Below are positions 61,353-64,000 of a stretch of DNA of 64,000 bases, one piece after another. The notes beneath the pieces were generated by a model that was not told the origin of the DNA, did not search any database, and saw only the letters and a list, made by a program, of their open reading frames with translations. How positions within the stretch are numbered: the first letter of the stretch is position 1; each line of letters starts with the position of its first letter. Source of the DNA: DYJE01 sp041660385 (GTDB lineage Bacteria; Desulfobacterota; Desulfobacteria; Desulfobacterales; Desulfolunaceae); assembly GCA_041660385.1 (NCBI GenBank), contig JBAZWJ010000013.1:1-64000 (forward strand), read 5' to 3'. The position numbers and the translations under genes were made by a program.

Positions 61353-63260
61353 TTATAATACCGCACAATGGGAAATAAACCGCTCAACTTCCCGTTGTTT
61401 CTCCATGGGCAGAGTTCCGAAACGCAAATTCATCCGGTCATGACCGGACGGGTTTTTATGCAAATTCTTAAGACAAAATCCCCGGGGCAGGAATTGAAAT
61501 GGGATGTCGGAAACACCGTAAGAACCGTCGCCGGAAACAATCGCAATCTTGCTCCATCCATCCACCGACGACACATTTTCAGACAAAAGCTCAACAGCAG
61601 CACCTTTCCTGCTTATATCGATCAAAACGGTCTTAAGTTCTTTCTGGCACAAATGAATAAGGGCATGGCCGTCTCGCACCCAATATCGTTTTTCTCTTCT
61701 CCGTTCAATGAGCTTTCGCATGTTCATGGCAAGATCACCGAAACTGAACGGTTTCTGCATGAATAACTGGGCACCGCTCTTGATCATGTTCTCACCTGGC
61801 CCGTCAATGGAATAGCCACTGCATACAATCACCTTGAGATCAGGGCAGATCCTGATCAGATGGGGATACAGCTCATCGCCTTTCATATCGGGCATCTCAA
61901 TGTCGACCATGGCGAGATCAATTTTATCTTTATGCCGTTCTGCCACGTCCATGGCCTCCCTGCCCGTAGATGCCGAAATGGCTTGATAACCCAGACGTTT
62001 CAACATGGTGACGGTGAGTTCTCTGATGGAATCGTCATCATCAATCACCAGAATGGTCCCTGTCTCCGCAAGATGGTTTTCACGCAGAAAGAATTCACTG
62101 GCTGGCCGGTAAGACGCCACCGGCAGAAAAACACTTACGATCGTACCCTCCCCGGCATTGGACTGGACATCAATCCATCCCCCGTGGTTTGTCACAACCC
62201 CCTGTACAGCGGCCATGTCGAGGCCTCTTCCTTGAAATTTCGTGGTAAAAAAGGGCTCAAATATCCTTTCGACAACCTCTTTACTCATACCTTCGCCGGT
62301 GTCTCTGACCTCAAGACAGACCATATTACCAACCCCTGTCACGCCTATGGGCCCAATGTTTTTACCGCATGTTAAATAACGGGTGGTAATCGATATACGC
62401 CCGGAGTCTTTGATAGCTTCCACAGCGTTCTTGAAAAGCGCTGCGAACACCATTCGCAGCTGAGATTCGTCTGCATCCACAAGGATACTCCCAGGGTCAA
62501 AAGAAGTCTCTACCGTTATCTTCTCTCTTGTGTAACTTAACGCCGACAGGCCTTCCGAAAGAATACCGTTCAGTTCCACTCTTCCTTGCCTGTTCAGCCC
62601 GGTCCTGGCGTAAGCCAGCAATTTATCGGTCAAAACCGTCATTTTTTTCACCGATTCAAAAACAACTGTGCTGAACGATCGGACATAACTGTTGTCAGGG
62701 ATGTCCATTTTGAGCAATTCCACATGGCCTGTAATGATATTGAGTGTGTTGTTAAACTGATGGGCTATGCCGCCGGCAAGATCAGCCACGACCCTGTTCA
62801 TTTTCATGGCTGATCCTTCTTCCTGTTTCAACCCGCAGGATTCGCATTGGCTTTTCAGTTTGAATCGATCGACGAAAAAAACGATCTTATTCTTCATCAT
62901 GGCTGGCTCTATGGGTCGTACTAAAACATCCACAACACCCACGGCGTAATACTCAGCCGGATCACTTTGCATCTCTTTTTCGGCAATGACCATCAAAGGA
63001 GTCTCTTTCGCAAGGTCCATGTCCCGTATCGTCGAAACGGTTTTAAGTCCTCCTGCTCCGGGGAATTCGCTGTCTACGATGATCAGGGCAAAGGTTTTCT
63101 TTGCCAGAAAACCCATGATTTTTTCAATGGAATAAGCTGTAAAAACACGCTTTTCATACCCTTCAAGAGCCGAAGAAATGATTCTGAGGTCATCGCTTCT
63201 CACCGAGGCAAGAAGGATATCCGGATTTTTGTTAGTTTCATTCATGATGGTCTGGTCCAT
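61353..63260 (-). CDS. Hybrid kinase: REC-HisKA-HATPase-REC-PilZ
   Basis: A 635-residue soluble protein. An N-terminal receiver-like domain (about 14-130) keeps the phospho-Asp (LIIVDSEFPGAGG) but lacks the acidic pair and has Arg for the conserved Lys (VRPIEP). The kinase H-box is GGIAHQFNNTLNIITGHVEL; ATPase boxes are ALFKNAVEA, DTGEGM and GRGLDMAAV. A second receiver (about 395-515) is intact (IDDDDS, MVDIEMPDMKG, MQKPFS), and a PilZ-type C-terminus has REKRY and DISRKGAAVEL. This links phosphorelay with c-di-GMP. The second receiver and PilZ closely parallel the 55823-56569 protein. Confidence 0.92.
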   Translation of the reverse strand: MDQTIMNETNKNPDILLASVRSDDLRIISSALEGYEKRVFTAYSIEKIMGFLAKKTFALIIVDSEFPGAGGLKTVSTIRDMDLAKETPLMVIAEKEMQSDPAEYYAVGVVDVLVRPIEPAMMKNKIVFFVDRFKLKSQCESCGLKQEEGSAMKMNRVVADLAGGIAHQFNNTLNIITGHVELLKMDIPDNSYVRSFSTVVFESVKKMTVLTDKLLAYARTGLNRQGRVELNGILSEGLSALSYTREKITVETSFDPGSILVDADESQLRMVFAALFKNAVEAIKDSGRISITTRYLTCGKNIGPIGVTGVGNMVCLEVRDTGEGMSKEVVERIFEPFFTTKFQGRGLDMAAVQGVVTNHGGWIDVQSNAGEGTIVSVFLPVASYRPASEFFLRENHLAETGTILVIDDDDSIRELTVTMLKRLGYQAISASTGREAMDVAERHKDKIDLAMVDIEMPDMKGDELYPHLIRICPDLKVIVCSGYSIDGPGENMIKSGAQLFMQKPFSFGDLAMNMRKLIERRREKRYWVRDGHALIHLCQKELKTVLIDISRKGAAVELLSENVSSVDGWSKIAIVSGDGSYGVSDIPFQFLPRGFCLKNLHKNPSGHDRMNLRFGTLPMEKQREVERFISHCAVL

Positions 63261-63680
63261 AATGCGGGTCCTGGCATCTTTTTAAACAGTTTTCCTTGAG
63301 ACAGTCGACGCGATCAAAAGAACGGATCGTATGATGAACATGAACGGGAAAATAAAACCAGTGCCGTGGACGTGTAATACATGCCGGAACATCACTCACT
63401 GCGATGTTCATTATTGACTGCTCTGTATTCTGAAACGATATAACTATATGATAATTTACCACTATTAAGACCACAGATCCCTTAAAAAAACAAGACAAAA
63501 ACCTTCCGCACAGGCGCGTTCCTTTAAAAAATAACGATTTTTAGCATTGCAAATTTATTTTAGTTATGTGAAATTAATACAGTTTACGGCCACTGGAATG
63601 TTCAGCTCATCCTTGAAAAAATACCTGAGCCAAACCGATCATCATAACCGGGAAATCCACCGGGAAATGAATTGTCTGCC
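63261..63680. other. Divergent intergenic region, nothing recognised
   Basis: 420 bases between the REC-kinase-REC-PilZ gene (minus) and the response-regulator gene (plus). The part after about 63420 is AT-rich. I see no repeat, RNA gene or convincing promoter. Promoters for both genes must lie here. Confidence 0.6.
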
Positions 63681-64000
63681 ATGATCGAAAATGAAAAAAG
63701 ACAGTCAGAAACCCCCAAAATTCACCTCCTGATCATTGATGACCATGAGGATTACGCCCGTGCCTTGTCGAATACACTCAGAGAAAAAGGTTACGGCTGT
63801 TCAATCGTTTCTACTATCGACATGGGGATCTCCGAAATCCGTCGAATCCAGCCCGAATTGATCCTGATTGACAAAAAACTTTCAAACGGTTCGGCGTCAA
63901 CCCTTGCCTCGACCCTAAGTCTGGACGCCCCAGAATGCTTCTGTGTTATGATAGAAAATAGGAATGGAGAAAACGTTGAGCCCAACGTGTTTCAGGGGAA
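63681..64000 (+). CDS. Response regulator, N-terminal part (runs off the window)
   Basis: 106 codons from an ATG, still open at the right edge. The start of a receiver domain is clear: IHLLIIDDHEDYARALSNTL (acidic pair DD), then a strand-helix pair and LILIDKKLSNGSA with the likely phospho-Asp. The output domain is outside the window; the IDDHED opening and DKKLSNGSA pattern are common in NtrC-type or kinase-linked receivers. It is divergent from the REC-kinase-REC-PilZ gene. Confidence 0.75.
   Translation, partial: MIENEKRQSETPKIHLLIIDDHEDYARALSNTLREKGYGCSIVSTIDMGISEIRRIQPELILIDKKLSNGSASTLASTLSLDAPECFCVMIENRNGENVEPNVFQG

Noticed and set aside
63238..63498. 86-codon reverse frame upstream of the REC-kinase-REC-PilZ gene
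   Set aside because: It overlaps the true gene start in another frame and has no start signal or family resemblance.

Overview
The window is about 64 kb of a Gram-negative bacterial chromosome. Coding density is high and GC is moderate. A sulfate-reducer-like deltaproteobacterium (Desulfobacterota, probably Desulfobacterales) is the best guess. This rests on the many hybrid histidine kinases and PilZ receivers, a Cys4-tailed CHASE sensor, class I adenylate cyclase, DUF2760/Hsp70 and DUF3943 genes, and abundant GTAGGGGCGGGTT-type and GTAGGATGGGTGGAGC-type intergenic repeats. The lineage is an inference; no rRNA or other marker gene is present. Two runs of ten N (19747-19756 and 30937-30946) are assembly gaps. 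I found no tRNA, rRNA, CRISPR array, IS transposase or prophage.

Layout. 1-2.6 kb: end of an inositol monophosphatase gene, a small Cys-rich protein and a large lipoprotein. 3-10.1 kb: a polyamine/membrane-stress cluster (DUF350, membrane-anchored spermidine synthase, XpaC-like, TelA, DUF4178, SpeD) interrupted by an AT-rich DUF4062 gene. 10.3-12.3 kb: HtpX protease and a DnaJ-type co-chaperone, each followed by a terminator. 12.5-16.8 kb: an exported protein with thirteen 91-residue repeats. 16.9-19.3 kb (minus): a secreted DA1-like LIM/metallopeptidase, a GNAT and an MscS channel. 20-23.7 kb: a GlnD homologue with a degenerate nucleotidyltransferase motif behind a well-matched sigma-54 promoter, and a ketopantoate-reductase-like enzyme. 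23.7-27.8 kb (minus): a hybrid kinase overlapping a CHASE sensor that lacks a kinase domain. 28-31.5 kb: a cation efflux protein and two envelope proteins (DUF3943, DUF3187).

31.7-37.8 kb is a signalling block: an HDOD/GAF protein and a Ser/Thr kinase fused to a cyclic-nucleotide-binding domain, facing a class I adenylate cyclase and a pseudo-receiver/TPR protein. This suggests a local cAMP circuit. 38.1-44.4 kb: an MFS-acyltransferase fusion, TrpB2, a small Cys protein, an acyl-CoA ligase and a roadblock protein. 44.5-47.1 kb: an ExeA/GspB pair. 47.4-53.2 kb: DUF2760 plus two divergent Hsp70 proteins. 53.7-63.3 kb (minus): methylthioadenosine/adenosylhomocysteine deaminase and purine nucleoside phosphorylase packed against a receiver-PilZ protein, a large hybrid kinase, a membrane GAF sensor and a REC-kinase-REC-PilZ protein. 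A response-regulator gene runs off the right edge.

Threads across the window. Spermidine synthase (3.9 kb) releases methylthioadenosine, which the deaminase and phosphorylase pair at 54-55.8 kb could recycle. Almost every long intergenic gap holds palindromic repeats: a short element with CAATG-type terminal inverted repeats, 9-bp-periodic GTGGACNNN palindromes, and a nested palindrome of about 300 bp between the two hsp70 genes. Some of these supply a stop codon, spurious upstream start codons or a possible -35 box to neighbouring genes.
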